From a virus: 64,000 nt of DNA. Position 1 is the stretch's first letter, and each line of letters starts with the position of its first letter. Below, in pieces: positions 35,272 through 44,679 of the stretch. The stretch spans positions 22,567 to 86,566 of IMG/VR virus record IMGVR_UViG_3300006176_000004; one strand, written 5' to 3'. The translations under genes and the position numbers were made by a program. Below the pieces are notes generated by a model. It saw only the letters and a list, made by a program, of their open reading frames with translations, was not told the DNA's origin and made no database searches.

Positions 35272-36870
35272 ATGAATGCTCGTACTGAAGCCGCCGCTTA
35301 TCGTATTATATGGGAAGCATTGCCTGGCCCTCAGACGTGGCTTTTGTCGTGTCCGATATTTGAAGTATTTTTCGGAGGTGCTAGAGGTGGTGGAAAATCA
35401 GACGGAATGCTTGGAGATTTTGCATCGCATGCCGATGAATTCGGAGAGGATGCAATCGGTCTGATTCTCAGAAGAGAATTGACCCAACTTCGTGAACTTA
35501 TTGAACGATCTAAACAAATTTATCGGCCGCTCGGCGCCGAATGGAATGTTCAAGAAAAGATGTGGCGTTTCCCGAATGGAGCGCGTCTCACATTTGCGTA
35601 TATGGACAACGACGATGATGCTGACCGGTACCAAGGCAGCGCTTTTTCCAGAATATACATCGAGGAATTAGGCGGCTTTCCCGATCCGAAACCCATTTTC
35701 AAACTCATGGCGTGTATTCGTTCACCCAACCCCAAAGTACGTTGCGGGTTCAGAGCGACTGGCAACCCAGGCGGTAGCGGTCACCAGTGGATTCGACAAC
35801 GCTATATTTCTCCTGCTCCGGGCGGGATGAAAGTCATAAAATCGAAGTTTGTCAATCCGTTCACGAAAGAGGAATTTGAACAAGAAAGGGTATATATTCC
35901 TAGCAAGATAACGGACAATAAGTATAATAATACCCCTCAATATGTTGCCCGTCTGCAGATGGTTGGTAATGCCAATCTGGTTAAGGCATGGCTGGAGGGA
36001 AGTTGGGACATCATCGAAGGTGCCTATTTTGATGAATGGAACGAGCACCGCCATGTGATTCCGCAGTTTATAATCCCTGCACATTGGACGCGATACGTAT
36101 CGATGGATTGGGGGAGCGCTAGACCCTCTGCGGTGCAATGGTGGGCCGTCGTTCCAGATAAATTCGATCCGATGCCAGATCATTTGCCCAGTACCTTTGA
36201 CCCGCGATATGCTTATAAAAATAATCTGCCTCGGGGAGCGCTCGTCTGTTATCGAGAATGGTATACTTGTGCCACAGATGAAAATGGCCAGAGTTTGCAC
36301 AACAATACCGGTCAAAAGTTAACGGCTGAGCAATTCGCAAGCGGGGTGGCGGAACGAGAAAAGCGCGAACCGCGAGACGAGAATGGGCGTCCGAGGATGG
36401 CGTATCGAGTCGCTGATCCGTCAATATTCAAGGAGGATGGTGGCCCCTCTCTCGCTGAGCGGTTTGCGGCTGAACCTTATTTTCATTTCTGGCGCCCAGC
36501 CGATAATGCTCGCGTCGCACGAAAAGGTGCTATGGGTGGCTGGGATTTGGTCCGCGCTCGGCTAATTGGGGAGGATGGCGAGCCAATGATTTACTTTTTC
36601 CCCAATTGCGTTGATACTATTAGGACATTACCAGTGCTTCAGCATGACAAAGATAATATTGAGGATGTGGAAACCGACAATGTTGAAGACCATTGCGCAG
36701 ATTCCACACGCTATAGTTGCGCAAGCCGCCCCTATTCCCGCCCGGAAGGCGATCCCGACAAAGGCCGCATCATGACGGTAGGCCCGGACAATCAGTTGCA
36801 GATCAAAGATGTCATGGGAGACTTCGAAGCACCGCGCGAGGCGAAGTTCATTCCGATTAAGAGGATTTAG
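35272..36870 (+). CDS. terL: terminase large subunit
   Basis: 532 residues. The ATPase domain has Walker A GGARGGGKS (residues 35-43), an adenine-binding Q-type region before it, and a Walker B-like IYIEELG near residue 130 with catalytic Glu. RATGNPGG is the coupling motif. The nuclease domain has YVSMDWGSARPSAVQWW with the first metal-binding Asp, and later RVADPSIF and DCADST-like acidic segments (EDHCADSTRY). It packages DNA into the prohead. It starts the morphogenesis module and is followed 5 bp later by the portal gene. Confidence 0.93.
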   Translation: MNARTEAAAYRIIWEALPGPQTWLLSCPIFEVFFGGARGGGKSDGMLGDFASHADEFGEDAIGLILRRELTQLRELIERSKQIYRPLGAEWNVQEKMWRFPNGARLTFAYMDNDDDADRYQGSAFSRIYIEELGGFPDPKPIFKLMACIRSPNPKVRCGFRATGNPGGSGHQWIRQRYISPAPGGMKVIKSKFVNPFTKEEFEQERVYIPSKITDNKYNNTPQYVARLQMVGNANLVKAWLEGSWDIIEGAYFDEWNEHRHVIPQFIIPAHWTRYVSMDWGSARPSAVQWWAVVPDKFDPMPDHLPSTFDPRYAYKNNLPRGALVCYREWYTCATDENGQSLHNNTGQKLTAEQFASGVAEREKREPRDENGRPRMAYRVADPSIFKEDGGPSLAERFAAEPYFHFWRPADNARVARKGAMGGWDLVRARLIGEDGEPMIYFFPNCVDTIRTLPVLQHDKDNIEDVETDNVEDHCADSTRYSCASRPYSRPEGDPDKGRIMTVGPDNQLQIKDVMGDFEAPREAKFIPIKRI

Positions 36871-36875
36871 CCTGC

Positions 36876-39488
36876 ATGTCCATGGTTGAGGACGATCGTG
36901 ATCCGACAGAAGACGATGAGCCGGAAGACACTGGCCGCGATCCGATCATGGATGATCCGCAAGAATCCCAGCGGATGGCGAAGTATTGGAAGGGCGAGAT
37001 ACATGCGGTCGAGCAGGCCAATGAGAATTGGTACAAGCGCGGCGAGGATATCCTAAAGCGGTACCGGGATGAGCGGAAAGCGGCTCAGAATGAACAACGA
37101 CGGTTGAACCTGCTTTGGTCGTCGGTGCAGATTTTGAAACCGGCGGTTTACGCCAAGGTTCCCCAAGCAGTTTGTGAGAGGAAATTCAATGATCGTGATC
37201 CTGTCGGGCGTGTATCTGCTACTATCCTTGAGCGCGCCCTTCGGAACGAACTACAGGAAAACGGTTTTCATCCGTCTATGCGCCGCGCGCGGGATGACTA
37301 CCTCCTGCCTGGACGCGGGCAACTCTGGGTAAGATATGAGCCAGAAATCGGTGAAGGATTATCCGTCCCGACCTCAGTTGAGCCGGACGTTGCTGACGCT
37401 AGCGGAGAGATTGAGCCGCCAGACGAGAGCGAGGAGACCGAGAAACTTGAGGAGACAGGTTCCCAAATCCTGAGCGAATCGGTTCCGGTGGATTACGTCC
37501 ACTGGAAAGATTTTATGATGTTTCCGAGCACGGCTCGGACGTGGGAAGAGGTTCAAGCGGTCGGCAAACGGATATTCACGTCGAAAACCTACAATATTGA
37601 GAGATTCGGCGAGGAGATCGGCCGCAAGATATTGGCTGATCCGCAGATGTCGATGCGCGATCGTATCGCAGGGGATACAGCCGCTTATACATTGGACGAT
37701 CATAATACCCGGAAGCGGGTAATTTACGAGATTTGGAACAAGGCGGACCGGAAAGCCTATTGGGTTTCGACGGGGTATGATTCGCTGTGTGACTGTCGTC
37801 AGGACCCGCTAGAACTTAGGAATTTTTTCCCGTGCCCGGAGCCGCTTTCGGCCACGATGACGAACGAATCGCTGATTCCGGTCCCCGATTTCACGGAATA
37901 TCAGGATCAGGCCAACCAAATCGACGAATTGACGCAGCGAATCAGCCTTTTGGCGAAGGCGTGTAAGCTTGCGGGCACCTATGATGCTTCGAATAAGGGT
38001 TTGCGTCGTCTTTTGGATGAAACGGTCGAGAATGAACTGATTCCGGTAGAGAATTGGGCGATGTCGGCGCAAAAAGGCGGTGTTGCGGGCTCGATTTCGT
38101 TCCTGCCGATTAAAGAAGTCGCGGAAGTGCTCCAAATATTGATGGGAGTCCGCGATAAGGTCATGCAGGACTTTGATCGGGTCACTGGAATGCAGGCATT
38201 GGTCAGCCAAACCGATGATGCGCGGGAAACCCTTGGCGGACAGCGATTGAAAGCTAATGGAGGGCAGACCAGGATTGAGGACCGGCGGGAGGAAGTCGGT
38301 CGATTTGCTCGTGATGTTGTCCGATTGGTGGCTGAGGTTATCGCCAAGCATTTCCAGCCGGCCACACTGATAGAAATATCCGGGATTTTGTATGAGGAAG
38401 GCATTGATCCTGCCTCAATGCAGCCAGTGGCAACGGATGCGCCACCGATCGCGCCTCCAATGGCTCCTCCTGCTACGGGAATGGCCCCTCCGGGCGGACA
38501 GATACAGTTACCGCCGCCACAGCCCGGCGCGCCGATGGCCCCGCCAATGGTGCCCGGGCAGCCTCCTGGCACGATGCCACCGCCCGGAACCGGAATGGTG
38601 CCGTTTCAGCCTCCGATGGGTGGCGCACCTCCCGGAATGCCGATGCCCGGCCAGATGCCATCCCCGCCTGGAATTGGCATGCCGACGCCTCCACCTGGGG
38701 CATCGCCGCTGCTGTCACCAAAGGTGATGCAGGTATTGCAGCGCATCAAGAAGGCGATAGACCTCCTAAAGCAGGATATCCCTCGCGGCTACCGGATTGA
38801 TATCGAAACCGACACGATGATTGCGGGCGATGTCCAGCAAGAGCGGCAGGACGCGACTGAATTTATCACGGCGGTGACGAAATTCCTTGAGACGGCACAG
38901 ATGTTGGGCGGACAAAATCCTGCCATCGTTCCGTTACTGGCCAAAATGCTGCAATGGGGTGTGCGGAAATTCCGGACCGGTCGTGATCTGGAATCGGCGA
39001 TCGACGAATATGCAGAGAAGGCGGAAAAGACGGCTACGGCCAACGCAGCGAATATGGGGGGCCATCAGAATCCGGAACAGATTAAAGCGGCAGCCGATGC
39101 GGCGCGAGGCCAAGCCGAGATACAAAAGGCCAAGATCGATCAGCAATCCCAAGCCCAGAACGATCAGAGAGACCAAACTATTGCAGCGCAAAACCATCAA
39201 TGGGATGTCGAAAAGCTCCAGATGGAAATGCAGATGCAGCGGGAACGGCATGCATTCGAGATGCAGAAACTGGCCAGCGAGAGGATGGCGCATGCGGCGC
39301 AGACTGGTTTACCGGTCCCGTCGATGGAGACGGCGACGGCGCAAGGCCACCAAGACAACGTGATGCATTTGGCGAATGCGGCTAATCTTATCCACAAGGC
39401 AGCGACTACGAAAAAGAGGATAGTTCGCGACCCCAGCGGCCGTGCTATCGGTATTGAGCCTATTCCGGAAATAGAGAATCCACAATGA
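36876..39488 (+). CDS. portal protein
   Basis: 870 residues, long for a portal. The acidic start is followed by WKGEIHAVEQANENWYKRGE and ILKPAVYAKVPQAVCERKF. The core has VDYVHWKDFMMFPSTARTWE, YRKAYW-like strands, and LETVENELIPVENWAM-type wing segments. DKVMQDFDRVTGMQALVSQT and QRLKANGGQTRIEDRREEVG are the stem/crown region typical of P22-type portals. Residues about 515-620 are Pro/Met/Gly-rich, probably an exposed loop. The Gln-rich carboxy end is a long helix (barrel). The assignment rests on order, neighbours and these motifs. Confidence 0.85.
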   Translation: MSMVEDDRDPTEDDEPEDTGRDPIMDDPQESQRMAKYWKGEIHAVEQANENWYKRGEDILKRYRDERKAAQNEQRRLNLLWSSVQILKPAVYAKVPQAVCERKFNDRDPVGRVSATILERALRNELQENGFHPSMRRARDDYLLPGRGQLWVRYEPEIGEGLSVPTSVEPDVADASGEIEPPDESEETEKLEETGSQILSESVPVDYVHWKDFMMFPSTARTWEEVQAVGKRIFTSKTYNIERFGEEIGRKILADPQMSMRDRIAGDTAAYTLDDHNTRKRVIYEIWNKADRKAYWVSTGYDSLCDCRQDPLELRNFFPCPEPLSATMTNESLIPVPDFTEYQDQANQIDELTQRISLLAKACKLAGTYDASNKGLRRLLDETVENELIPVENWAMSAQKGGVAGSISFLPIKEVAEVLQILMGVRDKVMQDFDRVTGMQALVSQTDDARETLGGQRLKANGGQTRIEDRREEVGRFARDVVRLVAEVIAKHFQPATLIEISGILYEEGIDPASMQPVATDAPPIAPPMAPPATGMAPPGGQIQLPPPQPGAPMAPPMVPGQPPGTMPPPGTGMVPFQPPMGGAPPGMPMPGQMPSPPGIGMPTPPPGASPLLSPKVMQVLQRIKKAIDLLKQDIPRGYRIDIETDTMIAGDVQQERQDATEFITAVTKFLETAQMLGGQNPAIVPLLAKMLQWGVRKFRTGRDLESAIDEYAEKAEKTATANAANMGGHQNPEQIKAAADAARGQAEIQKAKIDQQSQAQNDQRDQTIAAQNHQWDVEKLQMEMQMQRERHAFEMQKLASERMAHAAQTGLPVPSMETATAQGHQDNVMHLANAANLIHKAATTKKRIVRDPSGRAIGIEPIPEIENPQ

Positions 39489-39667
39489 ATGTCGATAAGG
39501 ATGGCATTGTGCACCAGCCAAGCCGGAAGTGGTATTCCATGCGAGAGACGCTGGAAATTTATGCCAACGGCGGCCATGTTGTTTTGACATTGAAAGAACC
39601 GACGCCGCGCCAGAAGTCTTTGGCGGCGTTTAGGGCTAGAAAAGATAATGGAGATTCCAATAAATGA
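39485..39667 (+). CDS. small structural-module protein (60 aa)
   Basis: 60 residues: MNVDKDGIVHQPSRKWYSMR, ETLEIYANGGHVVLTLKEPT. ATGA overlaps on both sides join it to the portal and the Rossmann-type gene. Small, basic-ended and soluble. Function unknown. Confidence 0.62.
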   Translation: MNVDKDGIVHQPSRKWYSMRETLEIYANGGHVVLTLKEPTPRQKSLAAFRARKDNGDSNK

Positions 39668-40413
39668 AGGTTGCCCTTGTCGGCACGTGCCCAAGCTCCC
39701 GCATGCTAGCCCCCTACGCTAACGGAGATTGGGAAATATGGGCATGTTCTCCCGGTAACGCCTATGGGTTACTGCCTCGGATAACGCGGTGGTTTGAGAT
39801 ACACGGCGATCTTGGCTGGGCGGAATCGGGGAGATGGGGGGCGTCGAAATATGTGGATTGGCTGAATGAGCAAGAGTTTATGATCTATGCTCAGAGCCGA
39901 GAATATATCAAGCACGCAACGCCGTATCCGATTGACGAGATGATCGCGAAGCACAGTCTGTATTTCTTCACCAGCACGTTCGCCTATATGATGGCGCTGG
40001 CGATTGCGGAGGGGGCAACAGAAATCGGGCTGTACGGCATCGATATGTCCGGGTCAACGGAATATCAGGAACAGCGTCCCGCAATGCAGCATTTCATTGT
40101 CATGTGTATGGCGATGGGGATCAAGGTTGGCGCTCCGGACGAGAGCGATATCATGCGACCACCGCCACTGTATGGTTATGGCGATGCCACACCGCACGGT
40201 AGGAAAATGTATGTCTACCAGAACGAAATCGAATCCAAGATCAAGGAAACCGAGAACTTCAAGCGGCAGTCCGAATTGGACATTGCCTTGCTCAAGGGTG
40301 TGAGTGAAGGAATCGATTATGCGCGCCGGATTTGGGGAAATGATCGGGTTCCGCTGCGACCATTGAACGTGGTAGAACCAAAACCGCTCAAGCTTGTGAC
40401 GACGAACGAATAG
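39664..40413 (+). CDS. Rossmann-fold enzyme-like protein in virion module (249 aa)
   Basis: 249 residues: MKVALVGTCPSSRMLAPYAN, DWEIWACSPGNAYGLLPRIT, RWFEIHGDLGW, STFAYMMALAIAEGATEIGL, YGIDM. The opening V-G-x-x-P-S-S and later G-x-D-M resemble the DUF115/MptE-like Rossmann proteins, known in archaea as a pterin pyrophosphokinase and found in bacteria near surface glycosylation. A longer relative lies at 50060. In phages they sit among head genes and may modify virion or host glycans (inference). Confidence 0.6.
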   Translation: MKVALVGTCPSSRMLAPYANGDWEIWACSPGNAYGLLPRITRWFEIHGDLGWAESGRWGASKYVDWLNEQEFMIYAQSREYIKHATPYPIDEMIAKHSLYFFTSTFAYMMALAIAEGATEIGLYGIDMSGSTEYQEQRPAMQHFIVMCMAMGIKVGAPDESDIMRPPPLYGYGDATPHGRKMYVYQNEIESKIKETENFKRQSELDIALLKGVSEGIDYARRIWGNDRVPLRPLNVVEPKPLKLVTTNE

Positions 40414-40422
40414 GAGGCGACA

Positions 40423-40887
40423 CTGAGTTACTTTTTTATCAACGGCGCACTGACGGCATCAGCCGCGTTCAACCAATACGGTGCTCTTGTTTATGCTGGA
40501 GCGACGCCTCGACGCGGCAAGGTATATGAATTGCTGATGGGAGCGGCATCGGCACCAAGCGCGACCGATACGCCGATTCAGTATGATCTTTCCCGGGTCA
40601 CCAGCTCGGCGAGCGGCGGAACATCATATGCGCCTCAGGTTCTCGATCCTGCGGATATAGCGACGCCATCAGCGGTTGCTTACATCACGGCATCGGGGGC
40701 GACGCTCACCGCATCAAGTTCGGTATTCAACGTCAACCTGAACCAGCGCAACTCGCAGCGATGGACGGCGGCGCAGGAAAGCCAGGCGCTGATTTATCCG
40801 GCTACAGCGAGCAACGGATTTGCGTTCCGGGCGCTGTCACCGTCCTACGGTGGTTCGGTTGGCACCGGATTATATTTCCAGGAGTGA
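40423..40887 (+). CDS. structural protein starting at CTG (154 aa)
   Basis: The open frame has no ATG, GTG or TTG near its start. AGGAGG (40412-40417) is followed after 5 nt by CTG (40423), in frame with a complete protein: SYFFINGALTASAAFNQYGA, LVYAGATPRRGKVYELLMGA, then beta-rich. Relatives I know begin M-x-YYF-x-G-x-x-TASAAFN, so CTG replaces the normal ATG. The first conventional in-frame start (TTG 40531) would remove the conserved first 36 residues. Probably a small virion or head-joining protein. Confidence 0.7.
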   Translation: MSYFFINGALTASAAFNQYGALVYAGATPRRGKVYELLMGAASAPSATDTPIQYDLSRVTSSASGGTSYAPQVLDPADIATPSAVAYITASGATLTASSSVFNVNLNQRNSQRWTAAQESQALIYPATASNGFAFRALSPSYGGSVGTGLYFQE

Positions 40888-40891
40888 TTTT

Positions 40892-41194
40892 GTGTCGCTC
40901 CGTTACGGAAAATCAACTGGGTTTTTCGAAACGATCGGGCCAGAGGGCACGGTTCGCAAAAATACGTATAAGTGTCAACATTGCCAGTTCATTGTCAGTT
41001 TTGAACCGTTCTGCGATCCTGCGGACGCTGGCGGTCATTGCAAGCTTTGCGATGATTTGATCTGCAAGAACTGTGTCCGTCGCGGCGTGTGCATCACGGT
41101 TGAGGAGATGTTGGCCCACATGGAAGGCGGCTGGATAGATCGCGCCAAGCTTGAGGAATGGGAGAAAACTCCTGTGATCGCGATCGGAACGTGA
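40892..41194 (+). CDS. zinc-ribbon protein (100 aa)
   Basis: GTG start at 40892 with GGAG upstream. YKCQHCQFIVSFEPFCDPAD, AGGHCKLCDDLICKNCVRRG, VCITVEEM. Several C-x-x-C pairs (CQHC, CKLC, CKNC) bind two zinc ions. The DPAD-GG-C-x-x-C...IC-x-x-C pattern recurs in phage head modules, role unknown. Confidence 0.7.
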   Translation: MSLRYGKSTGFFETIGPEGTVRKNTYKCQHCQFIVSFEPFCDPADAGGHCKLCDDLICKNCVRRGVCITVEEMLAHMEGGWIDRAKLEEWEKTPVIAIGT

Positions 41195-41197
41195 TGC

Positions 41198-42151
41198 ATG
41201 ACATTGTTATTTGTTGATCTTGCCAGATTTAATCCGACACTTGGCGGCACAACGGATTGGGTAGTTTCATCAGCTGCTGCTGGTTGTCAGACACCAGCCT
41301 TGGGTGGAATTACGAATGGAATCACGGTTAAATATTATGCTGTCAGTGCTGATCTGACACAATGGGAAATCGGTCAAGGAGTCTATAATACCGGTACAAG
41401 CACCCTTCCCCGCACCACAGTGCTTTATAACTCTTCGGGCACCGGGACTGCATCAGGCCAGTCTGGTGCTGGCACGAAAATCAATTTTTCGACCGTGCCC
41501 CAAGTATCGCTTGTCGCACTCGCGGAGGATATGGCCTTTACGCCGGGTAGTTGGACACAAACCGTATTAACTTCCGGTTCCGGGACGTACAACCGAAAAA
41601 CAGGTTGCACAGCAATTCGGGTCCGACTTGTCGGCGGCGGCGGCGGCGGCGGCGGCTCTGGTACGACCCCTGGCGCGGCAACAGGCGGCGGCAACACGAC
41701 GTTCGGAACGTCACTATTGACAGGCAATGGTGGCGCTCCCGGTACTACCGGGGGCGGTTCTGCGGCTGGCGGCACTGGCACTGGCGGAACTGTCAATGTT
41801 ACAGGACAAAATGGCGGTTCAAGTCAAGGCGGCCTAAATCATGATGGTGGTTATGGTGGTAATGCGCCCTTCGGGCTTGGATTCGGTGGTCCAGGTGGTC
41901 CAGCGGGGGCAAATCAGGGATCAGCTGCGACTGGCTTTGGTGCTGGCGGCGGGGGCGCTGGTGATGCCGGTACCGGAAATACTGGTGGTGGTGGCGCCGC
42001 TGCCGGTGGTGTTGAAACTCTGATCGTAAGTCCTGCTGCAAGTTATTCCTATGTTGTAGGTGCAGCAGGAGCCGCAGGAACTGCCGGCACAGCGGGTGCT
42101 GCGGGCGGTGCTGCAGTTGGCGGAATTATCATAATTGATGAATACTATTAA
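41198..42151 (+). CDS. glycine-rich fibre-like protein (317 aa)
   Basis: 317 residues. The amino third (FVDLARFNPTLGGTTDWVVS, QWEIGQGVYNTGTSTLPRTT) is a phage structural domain with the repeated W-x-x-x-Y and LPRTTVL pattern seen in tail fibres. The remainder is Gly/Ala/Thr-rich (GGGGGGGGSG, GGNTTFG, GAGGAG) and ends VGGIIIIDEYY. Gly-rich tips of this kind form host-binding bundles. It resembles the exported Gly-rich protein at 24480 but has no signal peptide. Confidence 0.68.
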   Translation: MTLLFVDLARFNPTLGGTTDWVVSSAAAGCQTPALGGITNGITVKYYAVSADLTQWEIGQGVYNTGTSTLPRTTVLYNSSGTGTASGQSGAGTKINFSTVPQVSLVALAEDMAFTPGSWTQTVLTSGSGTYNRKTGCTAIRVRLVGGGGGGGGSGTTPGAATGGGNTTFGTSLLTGNGGAPGTTGGGSAAGGTGTGGTVNVTGQNGGSSQGGLNHDGGYGGNAPFGLGFGGPGGPAGANQGSAATGFGAGGGGAGDAGTGNTGGGGAAAGGVETLIVSPAASYSYVVGAAGAAGTAGTAGAAGGAAVGGIIIIDEYY

Positions 42152-42163
42152 AGGAGAGATTTA

Positions 42164-42937
42164 ATGCGTCTTCTAATCGCGATCGTTGTTTTTATGATGT
42201 TAGGTGCTCAAGCAGAGGCGCGTATCTGCACGGCTTCGCTGACTTTCACGGCCAACGCGCCCGTGACTAGCGCTTATGACGATCATTGCATTTACGTTGA
42301 CACCACGGCTGGCCCTATCACCTTGACGATTGATCCACCGACCACGTTCGGAGTAGGCGAGGTCACCATTAAGAAGATCGGCATCGTATCGAACCCCGTC
42401 ATCATCAACGGCGCGTTCGAACAAAGCCAATCGCAACTGCGCGAGGCGCTTGAGGGCGATAGCCTCACACTCCACAGCGATGGCGTCAGTTCAAATTGGT
42501 TCATGGTAGCGCCTGGATTCGCTCTGCAGCGAGGTTGGTCGCACTGCCGTACCGAGCATGACATTTCGACCGTGAGCAATACGGTCAATGAGCAAGACGG
42601 TGGTTTCTGCTATGCCGTGGATGTTTGTTCGGCTGGCGCAAGCGTCATGGAAAACCTGCCAGCTATCTCGGCGGTGACCTTCGATCATCAGAATTTCACC
42701 ATCAAAATCATGCGGCTAGATAGCTGTTCAACCCCGCCTCCCGGAGCCGTCGTCAGCATCATCGCTAACTCGGTGCCCGATACGATCAGATGGAACCACG
42801 TCGGCAGCGCTACTGGCGGGACATGCGGAACTGGCGGTCTATGCAAGATAGACTTGACCACAAATTATCAGGTCGTTGATCTATGGGCGCAAGGCGTTGG
42901 CGTTGGTTGGATCGTCACTGGTTCTCAGGGCTTTTGA
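42164..42937 (+). CDS. exported beta-rich protein (257 aa)
   Basis: 257 residues. Signal peptide MRLLIAIVVFMMLGAQAEA, then RICTASLTFTANAPVTSAYD. The rest is beta-rich with many Cys (CIYVDTT, CRTEHD, CYAVDVCSAG, CGTGGLCKID) suitable for disulphides outside the cytoplasm. AAGGAGAG precedes the ATG. It may decorate the envelope or serve as a fibre-associated factor. An export signal in this module is unexpected. Confidence 0.6.
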   Translation: MRLLIAIVVFMMLGAQAEARICTASLTFTANAPVTSAYDDHCIYVDTTAGPITLTIDPPTTFGVGEVTIKKIGIVSNPVIINGAFEQSQSQLREALEGDSLTLHSDGVSSNWFMVAPGFALQRGWSHCRTEHDISTVSNTVNEQDGGFCYAVDVCSAGASVMENLPAISAVTFDHQNFTIKIMRLDSCSTPPPGAVVSIIANSVPDTIRWNHVGSATGGTCGTGGLCKIDLTTNYQVVDLWAQGVGVGWIVTGSQGF

Positions 42938-43120
42938 CGGATGGGATATCGGGGTCTCGTGTAGGCCACCATCACAATCACCAAATAGAACGATGGTGCT
43001 GCCCAACAATAGGCACGCAGGCGATGCTGGAAGGTTAGAACGCTTGTAATGTTGTAGACTGGCGGTCACCGCTATGGACATCGTCGCGATGGCAATGATC
43101 AAGTAAAAAGGACGAACCAT
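42881..43120 (-). CDS. possible leftward membrane protein (79 aa)
   Basis: A minus-strand frame starts MVRPFYLIIAIATMSIAVTA with GGAG 7 nt upstream. A membrane span or signal peptide is followed by a polar part. Its end overlaps the preceding + strand gene by 57 nt, antisense. It fills the 208-bp gap 42938-43145, which has no other frame. Plausible but isolated on this strand. Confidence 0.4.
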   Translation of the reverse strand: MVRPFYLIIAIATMSIAVTASLQHYKRSNLPASPACLLLGSTIVLFGDCDGGLHETPISHPSKALRTSDDPTNANALRP

Positions 43121-43145
43121 TTTCGGACTCCGTTAAAGGATTACG

Positions 43146-43994
43146 ATGTCGCTTCTCGGCTTTGATGCTATCGGTCGTGAGGCGATTGGTCAAAATCCAT
43201 TCCAAACGTCGCCATCAACCTTTGGTGGTCAGTTTGGGATATGGCCGCCAGCGCCGAAGCCAGTTAACTTTGCCAAAGACTGGATAGCATTTTCCGGTAA
43301 TGTTCAGGTTCAAATACCGCACGTCCTGCCGTTCTTTTCTCCGTTTGATCCAGCACCACGACCACGGAATTTCGCGAGGGATTGGGTAGCTTATTCGGAG
43401 ACGGGATTTACGGTCGTCCCCGTCAATCAGATTGGCATTGATTTTACCCAATTTTCACCTGGGCAACATGCTCGGAACTTCGCTCGGGATTGGATCGCAT
43501 ATTCCGGCAGCATCCAGATCGAAGAATTTCCGCTCATCGGTATCGATTTTCTGCCGTTTGCGCTGGGACGAGCGGCCAAGCTATGGTCCGGTCAGGGGCC
43601 GCAATGGTGGCCGTACTACTTCAATGCGCCGTTCAAGCCATCCGGACGAGATACCCATGATGGCGGCCATCTGCGGCGGCATTGGCATCATCGGCGTCCC
43701 TCGGTTTATTCGCAGGAATATTACGACGAACTACGCAGACTCCAGAAGCTTCGCGAGTCCAAGGACGATGACGACGAGGAACTGATCGAGGAAATCAAGC
43801 GGATCGTTCCGAATCTGCTGATTCCGATCAATCGGTTAATTCCGCCGCTAATGCTGCCATCGCTGAGACAATTACCCCCATTTCGGCCGGTCCCGTCATT
43901 GACGATGAACCCGCCAGCCTTTAGGCTTGCAACTCCAGAGGAAATAGCGGCGGATGATGAGCAGATTATAGCCATGATTCTCGCTCAAGAATGA
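43146..43994 (+). CDS. structural protein with repeated NFAxDWxAYS motif (282 aa)
   Basis: 282 residues. Three internal repeats, NFAKDWIAFSG, NFARDWVAYSE and NFARDWIAYSG, about 43-50 residues apart, are each preceded by a hydrophobic PFxP or IGID segment. A His/Arg-rich patch (HLRRHWHHRRP) and a charged helix (KLRESKDDDDEELIEEIKRI) follow. The repeats suggest a fibrous or peripheral virion protein. No named family. Confidence 0.62.
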   Translation: MSLLGFDAIGREAIGQNPFQTSPSTFGGQFGIWPPAPKPVNFAKDWIAFSGNVQVQIPHVLPFFSPFDPAPRPRNFARDWVAYSETGFTVVPVNQIGIDFTQFSPGQHARNFARDWIAYSGSIQIEEFPLIGIDFLPFALGRAAKLWSGQGPQWWPYYFNAPFKPSGRDTHDGGHLRRHWHHRRPSVYSQEYYDELRRLQKLRESKDDDDEELIEEIKRIVPNLLIPINRLIPPLMLPSLRQLPPFRPVPSLTMNPPAFRLATPEEIAADDEQIIAMILAQE

Positions 43995-44131
43995 TGATTG
44001 TGGAAATGTTTCTGCGCAACCTATGGTGTATGTTGTTTCACCGCCGAGCGGTCCACGAGATATCGGCGGTCGGGGATTACAAGATCATGCGTTGCGATAA
44101 GTGCCAGATTACGTGGACGGAGCCGCGATAA
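43991..44131 (+). CDS. small zinc-knuckle protein (46 aa)
   Basis: 46 residues: MMIVEMFLRNLWCMLFHRRA, then YKIMRCDKCQITWTEPR. One C-x-x-C knuckle near the end; the pattern RC-x-x-C-x-x-x-W/F-T is common in tiny phage proteins. ATGA overlap upstream, TAATG overlap downstream. Confidence 0.6.
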   Translation: MMIVEMFLRNLWCMLFHRRAVHEISAVGDYKIMRCDKCQITWTEPR

Positions 44132-44433
44132 TGGAGCGTATGTGCAAGGTTTGTCGCAAATGGCACGACCTCGACAAGCCATGGCCCGCCAAATGCGTCC
44201 GATTCACCAAATCCAGCGCTCCGAACGTCATTTCGGACAACCTCGGGACGCATCTGCGGCACATGGGGACGGGACAGATGCTGGATAGTAAGTCGGCATT
44301 TCGAGCGGCGGATAAGGCCTGCGGTGCGGTATGCGTCGGGAACGAGGCGACGGCGAAACCACGGAAATTCATTGAACCGCCGCGACCGGGGCCGGATATC
44401 AAGCGGGCTATTGATCAGTTGCGGGGACGATGA
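44131..44433 (+). CDS. phage structural-module protein (100 aa)
   Basis: 100 residues: MCKVCRKWHDLDKPWPAKCV, SSAPNVISDNLGTHLRHMGT, GQMLDSKSAFRAADKACGAV. The C-x-x-C-x-K-WHD...PWP..C...SSAP-VI-D...DSKS-FR pattern is widespread in phage head modules upstream of the scaffold. Function unknown. Zinc probably bound by C-x-x-C. Confidence 0.72.
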   Translation: MERMCKVCRKWHDLDKPWPAKCVRFTKSSAPNVISDNLGTHLRHMGTGQMLDSKSAFRAADKACGAVCVGNEATAKPRKFIEPPRPGPDIKRAIDQLRGR

Positions 44434-44624
44434 TGAGTGACGATCGTTTCGCAGAATTATCGAAGGAAGATCAGCGCCGCTATATGGCACAAGCTCTCGG
44501 ATGCAATCCTAATTCTCCAGGCGGATGGCCAAATTCAATTATTGATAAGTTGGTCAATATCAGGCTAGCGAAGGGATCGAAGGCCTATTACCAAGAACTC
44601 GGATATTTTCTTAGCCTAAATTGA
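44430..44624 (+). CDS. small hypothetical protein (64 aa)
   Basis: 64 residues: MSDDRFAELSKEDQRRYMAQ, ALGCNPNSPGGWPNSIIDKL, VNIRLAKGSKAYYQELGYFL. Helical and soluble. ATGATG start in overlap with the previous stop. The 55-bp gap after it has no gene. Confidence 0.6.
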   Translation: MMSDDRFAELSKEDQRRYMAQALGCNPNSPGGWPNSIIDKLVNIRLAKGSKAYYQELGYFLSLN

Positions 44625-44679
44625 ACATGCGTATAACGCCACAGTTGCTTAATCGAAAATCCAATGATATGACGGAACC

